Assembly: GCA_026225945.1 (NCBI GenBank)
Contig: JAMJFZ010001815.1
Coordinates: 13,926,501-13,990,500, forward strand
DNA: 64,000 nucleotides
Source of the DNA: Cricetomys ansorgei
Lineage: Eukaryota; Chordata; Mammalia; Rodentia; Nesomyidae
Direction: 5' to 3'
This document shows positions 11,610 to 23,222 of this stretch, one piece after another (positions within the stretch are counted from its first letter, which is position 1; each line of letters begins with the position of its first letter). The notes below the pieces were generated by a model. It saw nothing but the letters and a program-made list of their open reading frames with translations. It searched no databases and was not told the origin of the DNA. The position numbers and the translations under genes are program-made.

Positions 11610-12400
11610 GCATGCCCCTGTATCATTAATCTCTCCAGGACTATTATCATAAAGGGGTGTTGGATTTTGTCAAAGGCTTTTCTGCATCTAATGAGATGAT
11701 CATGTGATTTTTCTCTTCCTGTTTGTTTATATTGTTGATTAGAATTATTGATTTTCATATATTGAACCATCCCTGCATCTCTGGGATGAAGCCTGCTTGA
11801 TCATGGTGGATGATATTTTCCTTATGTTTTAGGATTTGATTTCCTAGTATCTTATTGAGAATTTTCGCATCTATGTTCATAAGGAAAATTAGTTTGTAAA
11901 TATTTTTGTTGAGTTTTTGTGTGGTTTGTGTGCCAGGATAACTCTGATCTTATAAAATGAGTTGTATGATATTCCTTCTGTTTCTGTTTTATGGAATAAT
12001 TTGAGGAGTATTGGCATGAACCCTTCTTTTAAAATCTGCACTAAAACCATCTGGCCCGAGCTTTCTTTCATTGGTAGACTTTAAATTATTGCTTCTACTT
12101 CGGTAGGGATTATAGGTCTGTTTAAATTGTTTTTCTTGTCTTGATTTAACTTTGGCAAGTGGTATGTATTAAGAAAATTATCCATTTCTTTTAGACTTTC
12201 TGATTTGGGGGAATATGAGTTCTTAAAGCATGTCCTTATGATTTTCTGGATTTCCTCAGTGTCTGTTATTATGATCTCTTTCGTCTCTGATTTTGTTAAT
12301 TTGGTTAAGGATTTGTCAATCTTATTGATTTTCCCAAAGAATCAACTCTTTATTTCACTGATTATTTGTATTTGTTGTTTCTATTTTATTGATTTCAGCT
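11610..12400 (-). pseudogene. LINE-1 ORF2 reverse-transcriptase remnant
   Basis: The minus-strand translation contains typical ORF2 stretches, including a segment with SSGPDGF-like and [17 protein letters not shown] residues, the latter with a stop just after it. Several in-frame stops and shifts are present, so no functional polymerase is encoded. It covers only the N-terminal and early catalytic part of the domain. Confidence 0.88.
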
Positions 12401-12404
12401 GAGT

Positions 12405-12535
12405 TAAGGTGCATTTCTTAGATACAGCTGAAGGATGGATTTTGTTTTCTCATCCATTCTGTTAGTCTGTATCTTTTTATTGGGGGAATTGAGACCATTG
12501 ATGTTGAGAATATCAATAGCAGTATTTGTTCATTC
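12405..12535 (-). pseudogene. LINE-1 ORF2 N-terminal (endonuclease start) remnant
   Basis: The minus strand encodes a NINGLNSP-like motif followed, after a one-base shift, by a RYRLTEWMRKQNPSFSCI-like motif and a stop, the recognisable start of the ORF2 endonuclease. The rest of the endonuclease domain is absent; the next sequence is the reverse-transcriptase region. Confidence 0.8.
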
Positions 12536-12589
12536 CTGTTTTTTGTTGTTGTGGTGCATGTTTACATGTTTCCCGGTTTCTCCCAAGTG

Positions 12590-13500
12590 CTGGTCAAGAA
12601 TTGTATAATCCTAGTATTTTCTTGGGTGTGATTAACCACTCTAGGTTGAAACTTTTCTTCTACTACATTCTGTACAGCTGGATTAATAGATATGTAATTC
12701 TTAAATTTGGTTTTTATCACGGAATGTCTTATTTTCTCCATCTATTGTGATTGAAAGTTTTGCTGGGTATAGTAGCCTGGGCTGGCATGTGTGGTCTCTT
12801 AGAACATCAGTAGAACATCTGTCTAGACCTTCTGGCTCTTGGAATCTCAATTGAGAAATTCAGTTGTTATTCTAATAGCTCTGCCTTTATATGTCACTTG
12901 GCCTTTTCCCCCTGTAGCTTTTGTTATTTTTTTTCCTTTGTTCTGTCCATTCAGTGTTTTATTTATTATGTGCCAATTGGAATTTCTTTTTTGGTCCAAT
13001 CTACTTGGTGTTCTGTTTGCTTCTTGTATGTTGATAGGCACTCTTTCTTTAGGTTAGGAAAATTTCCTTCTACTATTGAAATTATTTTCTGTGTTTTTGA
13101 ACTGGGTTTCTTCTCCTTCCTCTATCCCCATTAATCTTAGATTTGGTCTTTTCATAGTATCTCACATTTCCTGGATGTTTTGTACCAATTATTTTTTAAT
13201 TTAACATTTTTCTTTGACTGAAGTATCTGTTTCTTCTATCGTGTCTTCAATGCCTGAGATTCATTATTCCATCTCTTGTATTCTGTTGGTGAGGCTTGCC
13301 TCTGAATTTCCTGTTCTAGTTCCTAAATTTTTCATTTCCAGATTTCCCTCGGTTTAGGTTTTCTTTATTGATCATATTTTCACTTTTAAGTCTTGAACTG
13401 TTTTATTCATTTCCTTCCACTGTTTGTTTGTGTTTTCATAAATTTCTTTAAGGGATTTATTCATTTTTATGGACCTCTATATGTACAAAGGCTATTTTAA
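12590..13500 (-). pseudogene. LINE-1 ORF1 remnant
   Basis: A 64-codon frame at 12,847-13,041 reads NIQEANRTPSRLDQKRNS then GQVTYKGRAIRITTEFLN, the conserved C-terminal RNA-binding part of rodent L1 ORF1. Diverged N-terminal sequence continues to about 13,500. ORF1 protein normally coats L1 RNA and has chaperone activity; this copy is broken by stops and cannot act. Confidence 0.9.
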
Positions 13501-13759
13501 AGTCTTTGTTTCATGCCTTAGCTATGATGCAATTCTCAGGGCCTACTGTGGTAGGGTTACTGGACTCCAGTGGAGACATATTGTTCAGTTTGTTACTGTG
13601 TTTTTAGGCTGGTGTCTAGGCAACTGGGTTTGGGAAGATTGTAATTCTGATATCTGGTCTTGCCTTTATTGGGTATGTGTTTTGTTCCTTGGTTTCTGTT
13701 GCCCTTTCTGGTTTGTAGGAGGGTATGTGGGTGTGTGTTGACTGGTAGGAAAATTTTCT

Positions 13760-14560
13760 AGGATCCTGATAGGAGTGACCACTGGGGATTTGGGTAAAAT
13801 GTGTTTCTAGGTATTAGAATTTGACACTTAGGAATGAGGATGTGTTGGGGGGGCTGGTTTTGGAGGTTTTCAGGAGGAAGAAAAGCAGGATATTCCACCT
13901 GAAACTAACGTAGTCCCCTGGGAATGGGAGCAGAGAGTGAAGAGAGGTCATAGCAAGTATCCTGCTACAGAGCTGGGGATGAGGCTGGGAATGAGACTGA
14001 GGATTGGATTTGGAGGAGAGGAGGGAGAAAGAAGATCTACCTGTTTTGCTGGCCTACTTACTTCTCTGGCATACTTGGCTGGAGGGTTTCCAGGGATAGC
14101 CTGCTGGAGGTTAGGTCTGGGATAAAGGGATGAGTGGGGAGGAAGATTGGAGAAGATCTCCTTGACCCATAGGAGATGTGTACAGAAAGAAATTGGAGGA
14201 TGCAGCAGGTGGTCTTCTATAGAGTTGGGAGAGGAGAGACTAGGGCATTGGATTTGCTGGAGAGGAAGAAGAGGTGAGGAACCATAGCTAGGCTACCTGT
14301 TTCCTCGGCTGGAGTGGCCTGTGAGTTCCCGGGGAATACCTGCTGGAGTTGAGGACTGGTACAAAGTGATGAATGGGGTAAAGAAAGGCTGGAAGGGAAG
14401 AGTTGTGTGATCCACTGGAGATGGGGACAGAAAGGGAGGTGATACTACAGTAGGTAGTTTGCTACAGAGCTGGGGATGAGACTAGGGCATTGGGTTTGGA
14501 GGAAAGGAGATGTGAAGACTTGCTGTTAGTCTACCTGTTTCCCTGGCTGAAGTCTTTTTC
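13760..14560 (-). repeat. LINE-1 5' UTR monomers
   Basis: About three diverged tandem units of roughly 240-250 bp. Landmark CTACAGAGCTGGGGATGA occurs near 13,963 and 14,462, with a mutated copy (CTATAGAGTTGGGAG) near 14,217. A second landmark, TGCTGGAG, occurs near 14,102 and 14,341. In rodents such units act as the L1 promoter, transcribing leftwards here. Confidence 0.75.
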
Positions 14561-15660
14561 CATTTCTTAAATTGGAATTGTGGTACTGGCTTTAGAAGGC
14601 TTTATTGAGGATAAGTGATTTTGGGTTTTTATTTTTTAAAACATATGTAACTATTTATGTTCTCCATAATGTATTATGCATTTAAGGGGAATTTCTTACA
14701 AGTGTTTTTTAGTGAGAAGGCAAGGGTAGTTGTTAGAGACAACAAAAGAGTCACTCATGGCTTTGTGCAGTATGATCTTCCACTTCTGCCCTTTGGAGAC
14801 CCATCTCTCTCCACTGCTTTCCAGTTAGCCTACGTTCCTAGTAAAGTGTATCTGAGAAATGTATCTGGGGAGACATTTGATATGCCACTATTTTTAGCTG
14901 TCTCATATGTAGCTACAGGAGTTTTTAGAAATAACTAGTGTATACCATATAGCATATTTTCTGGGACCCTCTTATACTACTTTTGCATAAAATAGATATG
15001 TAACTAAAGAATTTACTTCCTACTTAGTATGTCTGGGTTTGGTTTCATGCTGAGGTAGTTTAGAAGGCAAACTTAATGGCTTTATTACTGCCTACTAGAG
15101 ACCCTTTCCAAAGGAGCTCATATCTAACATGAAAGAATCCCTTCTTTGTGTGACTGACATTTCTCCCCACTCTCCATATGATGAATTTTAGCTATTTCCC
15201 AAAGTTCCAGGAACCTTGACTCATTTCCACTGTTGACTACAACTGAGAAGACAGTGTCAGGCAACTCTGCTGGTCCAGTGTCTACCTACCTTTTTCTTCT
15301 CTCTGGTCATTTTATGTGTCTACATAGAAATATAACATGGGTTCTTAGGTCATGCTGTGGCAGTGCCAGTTAAAAAGGAAGACCAGTTAGATGGCGTGTA
15401 ACCTGCTGTCTTCCTTCTTAAGAATGCCATGCTTAGTAAAATGTAGAATGCTGATTACACATGATCCATGATTGCCATTTGTTATTGGCCACCAAGGAGA
15501 AGCATAGCATTGGCCAACATTGCTTTATGTCTGGGTGGCCCTCAGGAGTTTGAAACCTCTGAAATGGCTGTCCTCTTCAGTGGGAACATAAATACTGACA
15601 CTACAACCTTGAAAAAAGGCAAAAATACTTACCAACAAATAGAATGATAGATGAAGCAAG
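14561..15660. other. Unassigned DNA with a 93-codon frame
   Basis: About 1.1 kb with no recognised repeat. It contains a plus-strand frame at 14,657-14,938 (described under findings). The following sequence to 15,660 has no extended frame. Confidence 0.4.
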
Positions 15661-16969
15661 GGGATAAATTTTATTTTCAATATAAGAGTTTTTACATAAA
15701 ATTAAAAATGTGAGATTTTAGCAAAAATATAAGATATCAAGAGCACACAGAGGAAAATTTAAACAAATAGTTTCACCTCAGAGAAGCTAACTACTTATGT
15801 CTGATGTGTGTACAGTTTATTCCTATGCTTAGTAGCATTTTCTTTTAAGCAAAAATTGAATTTTGCATTAAACTATACAATATATATTATACCCAAAATT
15901 GCTCATTTTTAATTCTATTAAGTTGTTAATTTTCTTCTAAATTATTTTTCAACATAATACTTTTATTAATTGCTTGATATACATATATGCCTCACATAAT
16001 GCCTTGAGATTAGTAGGCTCTGTAGCCCATTAAAAAATTTCTTTCTTTATGAAATTGGAAATTTTAAAGTAAAGTGCTGTATAATTCTAATACTAGGGTT
16101 TTTTTTTGTTTTTATAATTACATAAAAATACTTTTCAAAGGAACTCAATATATTTATGTCTGGAAATATTCATTTAAAATATTTTTATATCTATACATGA
16201 ATGACATTATGGGAAAATGCTAAAGTGAGCTTTTGACTAAAAATATGATGCTATATTTAGAAAAACTTAATACAAATAGTCAAACGTATTTTTTTTTTTT
16301 TGCAGAGATGCTTCACACCAGATATGATGTAGCTTAGAGATATTATGGTGGTTACAGTGGAAAAATTGTGAATGATCATCTGTGTGATCAAGTATTCCTT
16401 CCTTTTCATTGAAGCAGATAAAACGGAGTTTGCTTAGTACAGTACCACGAAGCAGGTTTTCAGTGCACAGTGCATGCATCTGGCTGCTAAGAAAACAGTT
16501 ATAGAATCTTCTAGATCTGTGAGCTTGTGTGTAGTGGGAACTGATGCTGGCTGGGCACCAAAGAAGCTACAGTGTTTTTATTTTTATTACTTGACCATAG
16601 GACGTTCTAAGGTTATTATATTAAGCTAATTTCTTTGTTTGAAAAGAAATCAGGAAACTACTAATGGGCATCAAGAGTACATTATTTTGAAATAATATCT
16701 TCATCTACTGATAGTCAATCTGATTTATCTCGTGTTCATTCCATTAGTTGAGAATAAACATTTAATAGCTGCTATACCAAGAAGGACTAGTTTCTGCAAC
16801 ACTTGATTTTTTTGTTCATGTAATATCTATAGCATGGGTAGCTTGAGGTTGGGATAAGCAGGCATAGTCAAGCACCTGTGCATAAGTCCTTGTAGGCATG
16901 CCCTGAAAGACTAACTATCACAGTTGGCAGTGGTTCACTGGATAGAATTCTGCAGCCTGGTCATGTCAT

Positions 16970-16970
<1 letters not shown>
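15661..16970. other. AT-rich unassigned DNA
   Basis: Strongly AT-rich with short poly(T) runs (16,100 and 16,289). No repeat family or gene could be supported. Confidence 0.4.
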
Positions 16971-17020
<50 letters not shown>

Positions 17021-17022
17021 AT

Positions 17023-17059
<37 letters not shown>

Positions 17060-17070
17060 TACATACATAT
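16971..17070. repeat. (CA)n/(CATA)n compound microsatellite
   Basis: Two CA arrays separated by a short CATACATA segment, followed by an (ACAT)n run. About 100 bp in total. Confidence 0.95.
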
Positions 17071-17242
17071 ATTATTATATTAGGTGGTAAAATATCAAGT
17101 GGGAAGGACCTGGCATGGGGAGGGTGCAGAGAGAGTACAGTGAGGACCCAGGGAGTGGGCCTCCATTAAGGAGGTAGGATTTGAGTTGGAATTTGAAGAT
17201 ATAGAGAACACAGATTTGACAAACAGAACAATGAGTTGATAC

Positions 17243-17279
17243 TGTGATTGTTCATTTTACACATCAACTTGACTGGGAT

Positions 17280-17323
<44 letters not shown>
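17243..17323 (+). mobile_element. ERVL/MLT2-like LTR head with (TG)n
   Basis: It begins TGTGATTGTTCATTTTACAC and continues ATCAACTTGACTGGGATAAG, the characteristic MLT2 start, then breaks into a (TG)n array at 17,284-17,323. Confidence 0.55.
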
Positions 17324-17326
<3 letters not shown>

Positions 17327-17329
17327 CAT

Positions 17330-18274
17330 CGGGTTAGCTAGAGCTATATAGCCCTGTTGGCTGGCTGCTTAGATGATAAAGTGTGCTTAAAGTCAGTATC
17401 CTCTCAAAACTTAAATGTAGGAACGATAATATTATATTTCCGCAGAACAAAAACAAACACACTTTATTTGTAGTAAAGCTGTGCATGCTACACTACAAAC
17501 ATGTGGGTTATATTATTTGTTAAGAGTGTTTGTAGAAACGTGAAAGACTAAATCAGATGATCTTTGGCTGTGTGTTTTGACTGCAGTTCTAAAGATAAAT
17601 TCCATAACCTTACCCCAAATGTTAAAGTCTTCCACTTGATTCTGTCTACTTTGCTATGATTAATTATAGTTGCTTCCAACTACGGGGAGTAGTGTTAAAT
17701 AGCACTTTTTTCCCCCCAGACATTACTGTTGAGATTCTAATTAAGCACTTCTAGGGTGTGCTCAGATATCTGCTCTTAAGAAGTTATCCTATTTCATATT
17801 TTAGAACCAAGATAGATGATCTTCTGGGAACCTTGGGGTTCTGGGACAGGTGCTGTTTGGTTATTGTGGAATGTTGGCAATTGTTGTTAACGCTTTGCAG
17901 TAAATACTAAATGCTAGTGTAAAATGAACAAAGGCAGAAGAGAAGATTCAAGAGATGAAAACCAAACCTGGAGTTTCCAATGTCCATCTTCAAGGCTGTG
18001 GGCTAAGCAGAAATTGTCAAGGAGGATCCCTCTTCACTAAGAGCCATGGAGATTGCCATGCTTCCTGAGCATGCACACCATGCTTCACATAACTGCCAGG
18101 TGGCAGAGCGCAGCCTGTCTGATCCCATAGCTTTGGCTCTCACCACTCTTTGTAGCCAAGAAAGCAGCAAGACTGTTTCTAGAACTGTGCCTCATCTGCT
18201 TGCATGCAACACTTGCTGCAGCCAGGTAGTGATCTGTGTCTTCTCTCAGGTCACTCTCAGAATAGCAGAGCAAG
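17330..18274. other. Unassigned DNA
   Basis: No repeat recognised. Overlapping frames at 18,046-18,345 on both strands end in the MIR fragment and lack domains. Confidence 0.4.
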
Positions 18275-18390
18275 AGGAGTGTGTTATCTTTTCTAAAGTA
18301 AGGCACAGGGAGGTAAGAAGAAGTTAGGCAACAAGCCAGTGTCATGATGCTTGCAGGATGGAGAGCTGGGGTGCCTGGCCACTGTGTTGT
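18275..18390 (-). mobile_element. MIR SINE (mammalian-wide)
   Basis: Complement of MIR: GTTATCTTTTCTAAAGTAAG, GGCACAGGGAGGTAAG, AGTTAGGCAACAAGCC and GGATGGAGAGCTGGGGTGCC follow the conserved order. Old copy. Confidence 0.6.
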
Positions 18391-18527
18391 AGAGATCAGG
18401 TCCCTGATGCTATTCCAGCCTCTCAGAGGAATTAGCTAATCTGAACTGCCTATGTAGAGACTGTACCCATGAGTAATGGGCAAGGTGTGGTGGTTTGTGG
18501 GTGGGGTGTGTGCGTATGTGTGTTTGA

Positions 18528-18598
18528 GTCCTAGGGATTAAAACTAGGCCTAACACATGCTAGTCAAGTCTCTCTCACTGAACTACATCTCCCAGCCA
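18528..18598 (-). mobile_element. ID-type SINE (diverged)
   Basis: Complement of an ID element: GGGATTAAAACTAGGCCTA, ACACATGCTAGTCAAG, CACTGAACTACATCTCCCAG. Confidence 0.6.
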
Positions 18599-19339
18599 TT
18601 GACAAGTTTTGATTCATCTTTTACAGGATCTCTGCTGCACTGAGTGGAAGATACATCTTTTACATTTATCCACAAGTTTACCTATCTCTTATACATTGAG
18701 TATAATGTTAAAAGTCTGCTGATTTATTGTTCCTTTGTAATCTCTTTCAGATTATCTCCTGCTACAAAAGAACTGTGGATCTCTCATTACATTCAGCACA
18801 AAGTCACATATGCTTTAAAGCCATCTTTACGACACTTTTCTGAGAATCAGTGCTGATTCTACCTTTAAAGAAGGCGTTTATTAGAGACTCTTGGCAGAAC
18901 AAAATGATTTTGTTAGAACCTGCCCTGTGTTCTGCAGGATTAGCTGCATGACTTACCTGTGCTGTAAGTGTTTGCATCACAGTAGTCAGTGAGGATGTAG
19001 AGAAGAGTCCTACCAGGGAGGCAGGACGCTGGCCTGAGACAGTGCCTGCCTCCCAGAACACCCACCCTCCCTGAGCTGGCCGCAATTCTTAAGCTTCCTT
19101 TGGATAGCTGCCTGGACTTGGCTTAAGGCCCAAGGACACCATATGAGCATCCCTGTGACAAGATACTCTGGGTCTAGATCTTCAGCGAAGCTTATTTGTA
19201 CTGTGAATTATTATTGCCACAATTCAAAGCACATTTTTATCTCATAACTGGGTTTATAGCCAAGGTCTAATCCTGTTTTTATTTTTATTTTTAAACTTTG
19301 TAGCGGAACCATAGCAATGTAGTTCCTTGTCCAAAGGTG

Positions 19340-19491
19340 GTATTTCTTCTTTTCCTTTTTCTCTCAGCATCTCACGTTGAGTCCAAGATGCCTTGAAACT
19401 CACTGTGTATCCAAAGTTGGCTTCAAACTCATAGCAATCCTCCTGCCTCAGCCTCCCAAGGCCCATGTATTGGTGTGAACTGCTCCACCAA
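19340..19491 (-). mobile_element. B1 SINE (old, PB1-like)
   Basis: Complement of B1: CTTGAAACTCACTGTGTATC, GTTGGCTTCAAACTCATAG, CTCCTGCCTCAGCCTCCCAA. High divergence suggests an early B1 subfamily. T-rich sequence at 19,272-19,300 may be the remains of its tail. Confidence 0.7.
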
Positions 19492-19498
19492 ACATTTA

Positions 19499-20700
19499 GT
19501 ATCCCTTCTAATCTTGGTAGCTTGCAATGGCCTCTGTGAGTTGTCTTGGTGGTGTGGCTAGGCTGACTTGAATTTGTCTCTTACCTTATATATTAAATAT
19601 ATCCCAAAGGTAGAGTTTCAGTTTTTGCAGCAACTTCCTGTGCTCTACAGTACTCAACTTTATTAAAAAGCATCCTAGGTAATTACACCCTATGTAAAAA
19701 GATTACCCATTCTCTTGGTTCCCTCTTACCATGTTCTATACTTTCTTTTTTCCCATAGAATTTATCTTATTATACTACTATATAATTACTTATTTCTTAT
19801 ATTTAGAATTTTATCTGTTTTCTCTTCTATCCCAGTAGATTATAGACTCACAAGTGCATGAATCTTTGCTTTGATCATTAAAAAAAAAAAAAAACACTAA
19901 ATACCCGGTAAACATGTAGCAAGTGACTGATAAACAGTAAGCAAACGCTTTGTATTAAACAAAACTTTCAGTCATATTGGAAAGGAATCTATGTGTCAGG
20001 TTTGGAACCAGAATTATTTTATTTAAAGTTTTATCCTTTCCTCAATAATTGAAACAAGTGGTTATAGTATAGAAGTTGCTTGTGCCTCACCTTAAAAGTT
20101 GTTTTAAAATCATCTCTATCTGATCTGGTGTGTATACACTGTAGCTACCAATGTAGAAGGCTGGAAACAGAAGCCCATTAGTATTCCTGGGGTCGATGTT
20201 TCCTACTGCTTTAAAAGAGCCAAAATAAATTTGTTTTTAACCTACTTAACAGCCATCAATTTTTGAGGGTAAGTTAACTCCCTAGGGTGAGTTGGTCTTT
20301 TGTTGTTTCCCATTAGCTTGGCAAGAAATATTACAAAGACCTGAAGCTTAAAGATACAAAAATAACATCATGCTATTCTCTGCCTCTTTGCTGGTACCTG
20401 GGAACACAGATATGTGACCATCATATTTGAACCAAAATCACAGCTCTTCAAAGATTAGGAGGCAGCATCATGCTGAAACCGTCCCATGTAGCCTTGTTCG
20501 TTCCCTCATTCATTTTCGATACTTCCAAGACTTTGTCAATTGTCCAAAAATAGAAAACAACTACAGAAGCAACCTATGCCTAAAGCCTCTCTCCAGAGTT
20601 TATGATGAAAAAATGCAAATGTTCTAGAATAACATCCAAGCTCTTTGGTATTTCAGATCCTACCGTAACTTTCGTTCCTCAATCCTCCACCTGAAAAACC
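19499..20700. other. Unassigned DNA
   Basis: AT-rich with a poly(A) run at 19,881-19,894. A weak L2-like pattern near 19,830-19,950 could not be confirmed. No gene signal. Confidence 0.35.
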
Positions 20701-20702
20701 AC

Positions 20703-20883
20703 ATATATTTTTGTAAGCATGTGTACATGTATGCCATGCATATTCAGGGGCCTGGGGAGGCCAGAGGAAGGTATCACATCACCCAAAGCTGGGGTGGTAG
20801 GCTGTTGTTGGGAACTGAACTTGGGTCCCTTGGAAGAGACAAAAAGTGCTCTTCCATCTTTACTGAGCCATCTCTCCAGCTCT
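20703..20883 (-). mobile_element. B2/B3 SINE
   Basis: Complement of B2/B3: GGCCTGGGGAGGCCAGAGGA, TTGTTGGGAACTGAACTTGG, GTCCCTTGGAAGAG, GCTCTTCCATC and the tRNA-like end CTGAGCCATCTCTCCAGC. Confidence 0.85.
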
Positions 20884-20944
20884 GATTGGCAATTCTTCAG
20901 CACACAAATATGACTGCTGCTGTTCTTCCTCATGTCTGTTTGTG

Positions 20945-21165
20945 TATTTAAGGTTGTGCTTAAGCAGCTCCTTTTCTGACTTGTGTTTTCTGAACCTTCT
21001 CTTCCTTAGCCGCATTAGCAATTCCTTCCATTTGTTCTCACACTGCTTAGCTATGGTTATCTCCCTGCCCCTCTCTTTGGTGCACTACACTGTGAAGCAC
21101 CATGACCTTTGTACAATAGCGCAGATTCAACAATAGACTCATGCTCACTGAACTTGCAGTAGCTG
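20945..21165 (+). mobile_element. Possible L2 3' end
   Basis: The order CTGCTTAGCTATGGTTATCT, CTCCCTGCCCC and CACTACACTGTGAAG resembles the L2 3' region. Weak similarity, old. Confidence 0.3.
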
Positions 21166-22204
21166 AGGAAGTGCTCAGTGAATGTGTAAGGGGTGGGCGA
21201 AGCCCTGATTGAAAGTGTATCATTGACAAGGACCACTGTCTCAGCTCCTTGGGAGTTTTCAAAGCTGTTCTGTAGGTGAGCCTCAGAGACACGGCAAAGA
21301 CTTTCTTTGATCTGAGTTGGAGAGGTTATGAATGATTGACCTGAGTGTGTAAATACTGGTAACTATAGTTTCCTCTTTCCTATGACTGCGACCTGAGACT
21401 GCTCCCCTACAGAGACCTCCTATTGAGACGAGCTACCTGTCCTTCTCAATGCTGCACATTATAACAAATGTGCTGGGGTTCTGAGATGTTGTGTAGATGG
21501 TGCTGCCCCTCCATTAAAGCGAACACTGCCTACTTGATAATAGCTTTTCTGTACATGTGTCTGTGTGTTTGTTCTTTCTTCATTCTCTCATCACTCCAGC
21601 AGGTTTCCAAGACAAAGACATGCAGGACATTGCACAGGGTGGATGAAAAGATGGCTCTTTACTTTCAGCTAGCTCATTTGGAAGAGTCACTCTATATGGA
21701 CACTGTGCGTTTTAAGGCTCATCCTGATAACTTGCTTCACCAGATCGCAGGGTATAACAGTAAACAAGACTGTAGCTAAGCAGCTCCACCAGCAGGAAGC
21801 CATCACCAGCCAGCCCTGGAATGAGAAGAGGAGGGGAGCACTCACTGAGAGGAAATCCAGGAGTCCAGCTGGCTCTGTTTTACTCTCTGGCTCTGAGTCA
21901 TAGAGCAACATGAACATTTATAACACACAGTTTCTCATCATCATTTGAGGCTACCAAGTGGATATGATTAGCTGTACCCCAGACACTGTTAGAGCGGTAA
22001 TGGTTTATTTCTTTGAAGCCTAGAGGGTCCTGGTTAAACCAGGAAGTGATCAATACCTAAAGAGTTGATGAAAATTAAAAATTTCTTTATAACTGCTAAA
22101 TTCTGTGTATACTTTAAAAGAAAGAAAATTTACAGTGGCATAGAACTTGGTAGAAATGGAGGTAACCTATCTTTGGCTTTGAAGTTATCTCCATGAATTA
22201 CTGA
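21166..22204. other. Unassigned DNA
   Basis: No repeat recognised. A 103-codon plus-strand frame at 21,468-21,779 has no identifiable domain. A polypyrimidine run ending CACTCCAG at about 21,600 resembles a splice acceptor but is unsupported. Confidence 0.35.
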
Positions 22205-22643
22205 GAATAGGAAAGACAATTTACCCTTGTTTTCTCGAGGGACTCTTATTTCAGCTTGGGTTCCTTTCAGTGTTTCAATCTCTTTGTTGAATTCCATTTT
22301 CAAATCCGGATTGTCCTCATCATTTCTGTCAACTTTAGGTTCGTGTTTTTGTGGGCACGACTCAGGTGTTTTTTTCTCTTTAAGTTGATTGAACTCTTTT
22401 GGTGTCTTCTTTAAACTCCTTCAATCCTTTGGCATATTTTAAGATTGTTCTTTGAAATTCAGTGCCCTCAGGTTCATATGGACATGGGGGCTGAACTGAA
22501 ATGCAGGATGTGCAATCTTTTCCAAGTCTGAGACTGTGGGTGATGTGTCCAGGGCTGACCAGACTAGACTGGGGCACTGGGTGTGGGATCTAAGATCTGG
22601 AGGTGGTGTAGAGTTTGAAGAGGTAAAGATCTCATAGTCTCAT
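22205..22643 (-). mobile_element. LINE-1 5' end fragment (left of LTR insertion)
   Basis: On the minus strand, 5' UTR monomer sequence leads into an ORF1 start region. A 65-codon frame at 22,380-22,577 and the following sequence contain FKEDTKR-like and EFNKEIETLKGTQAEI-like stretches of the ORF1 coiled coil. The element stops here; the rest of ORF1, ORF2 and the 3' end are absent. The other part of its 5' UTR resumes at 23,385. Confidence 0.8.
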
Positions 22644-22677
22644 TGAAAGGATTTAAGAAATATAAAACCTAGGAATT

Positions 22678-22917
22678 CACCTAACTGCTAGCAGTCACGG
22701 GAGATTCACCTGAGTGCTAACAGTCAGGTACAGGGGAGATGCACCTGAGTGCTAGCAGTCATGTACAGGGGAGATGCACCTGAGTGCTAGCAGTCAGGTA
22801 CAGGGGAGATGCACCTGAGTGCTAGCAGTCAGGTACAGGGGAGATGCACCTGAGTGCTAGTAGTCACGTACAGGGGACATGCACCTGAGTGCTAGCAGTC
22901 ACGTATAGGGGGAGATG
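22678..22917 (+). repeat. 35-bp tandem repeat array in LTR U3
   Basis: Six full copies start at 22,707, 22,742, 22,777, 22,812, 22,847 and 22,882, preceded by a shortened diverged copy at 22,678. Unit landmarks are CACCTGAGTGCTAGCAGTCA and GTACAGGGGAGATG. The fourth and fifth copies (22,777 and 22,812) are identical. The last copy has one extra G. Direct repeats in U3 often act as enhancers. Confidence 0.97.
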
Positions 22918-23222
22918 CCTCCTATTGAGAGATGCCTTCCCAAGTACAGCCATTAACAGTACTCTTCAGTCTCCTCCCCACACACAGGGAAATGACCATT
23001 AAGCTTAACACGTATCACCAGGATTCATCCTTCCCCGGCATACCAGGCGCCACCCTGTCTCAAGGACGGCTAATCCAAAGGCACGGATTGACCACCTCCC
23101 CCTGGATCCCGTGCTCGTGCTCGTGCTCATGCAAACTCCCAACCAATAAGTCTAACATAGAGAGCTCTGAGCCAATCAGAGCTACACAAGCCCCCATCCC
23201 CAGACCCCTTTCCCCTGAACCC

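Larger units (their letters stand above)
11600..14560 (-). mobile_element. LINE-1, 5' end retained, 3' half missing
   Basis: Read on the minus strand from 14,560 leftwards: about three 5' UTR monomers, ORF1, the ORF1-ORF2 spacer, the start of ORF2 (endonuclease), then a jump to the reverse transcriptase region, ending abruptly near 11,600. There is no ORF2 C-terminal part, 3' UTR or poly(A) tail. All frames carry stops or shifts. LINE-1 copies usually lose the 5' end, so this layout implies a later deletion or recombination. Confidence 0.9.

Noticed and set aside
11889..13741. Several short open frames on the plus strand
   Set aside because: They are antisense shadows of the LINE-1 ORF1/ORF2 remnants.
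19830..19960. L2-like 3' end
   Set aside because: Similarity rests on a few short words around a poly(A) run; too weak to annotate.
22678..22917. 35-bp repeats considered as a CRISPR array
   Set aside because: Units are contiguous with no unique spacers, lie in an LTR U3, and the genome is a vertebrate.
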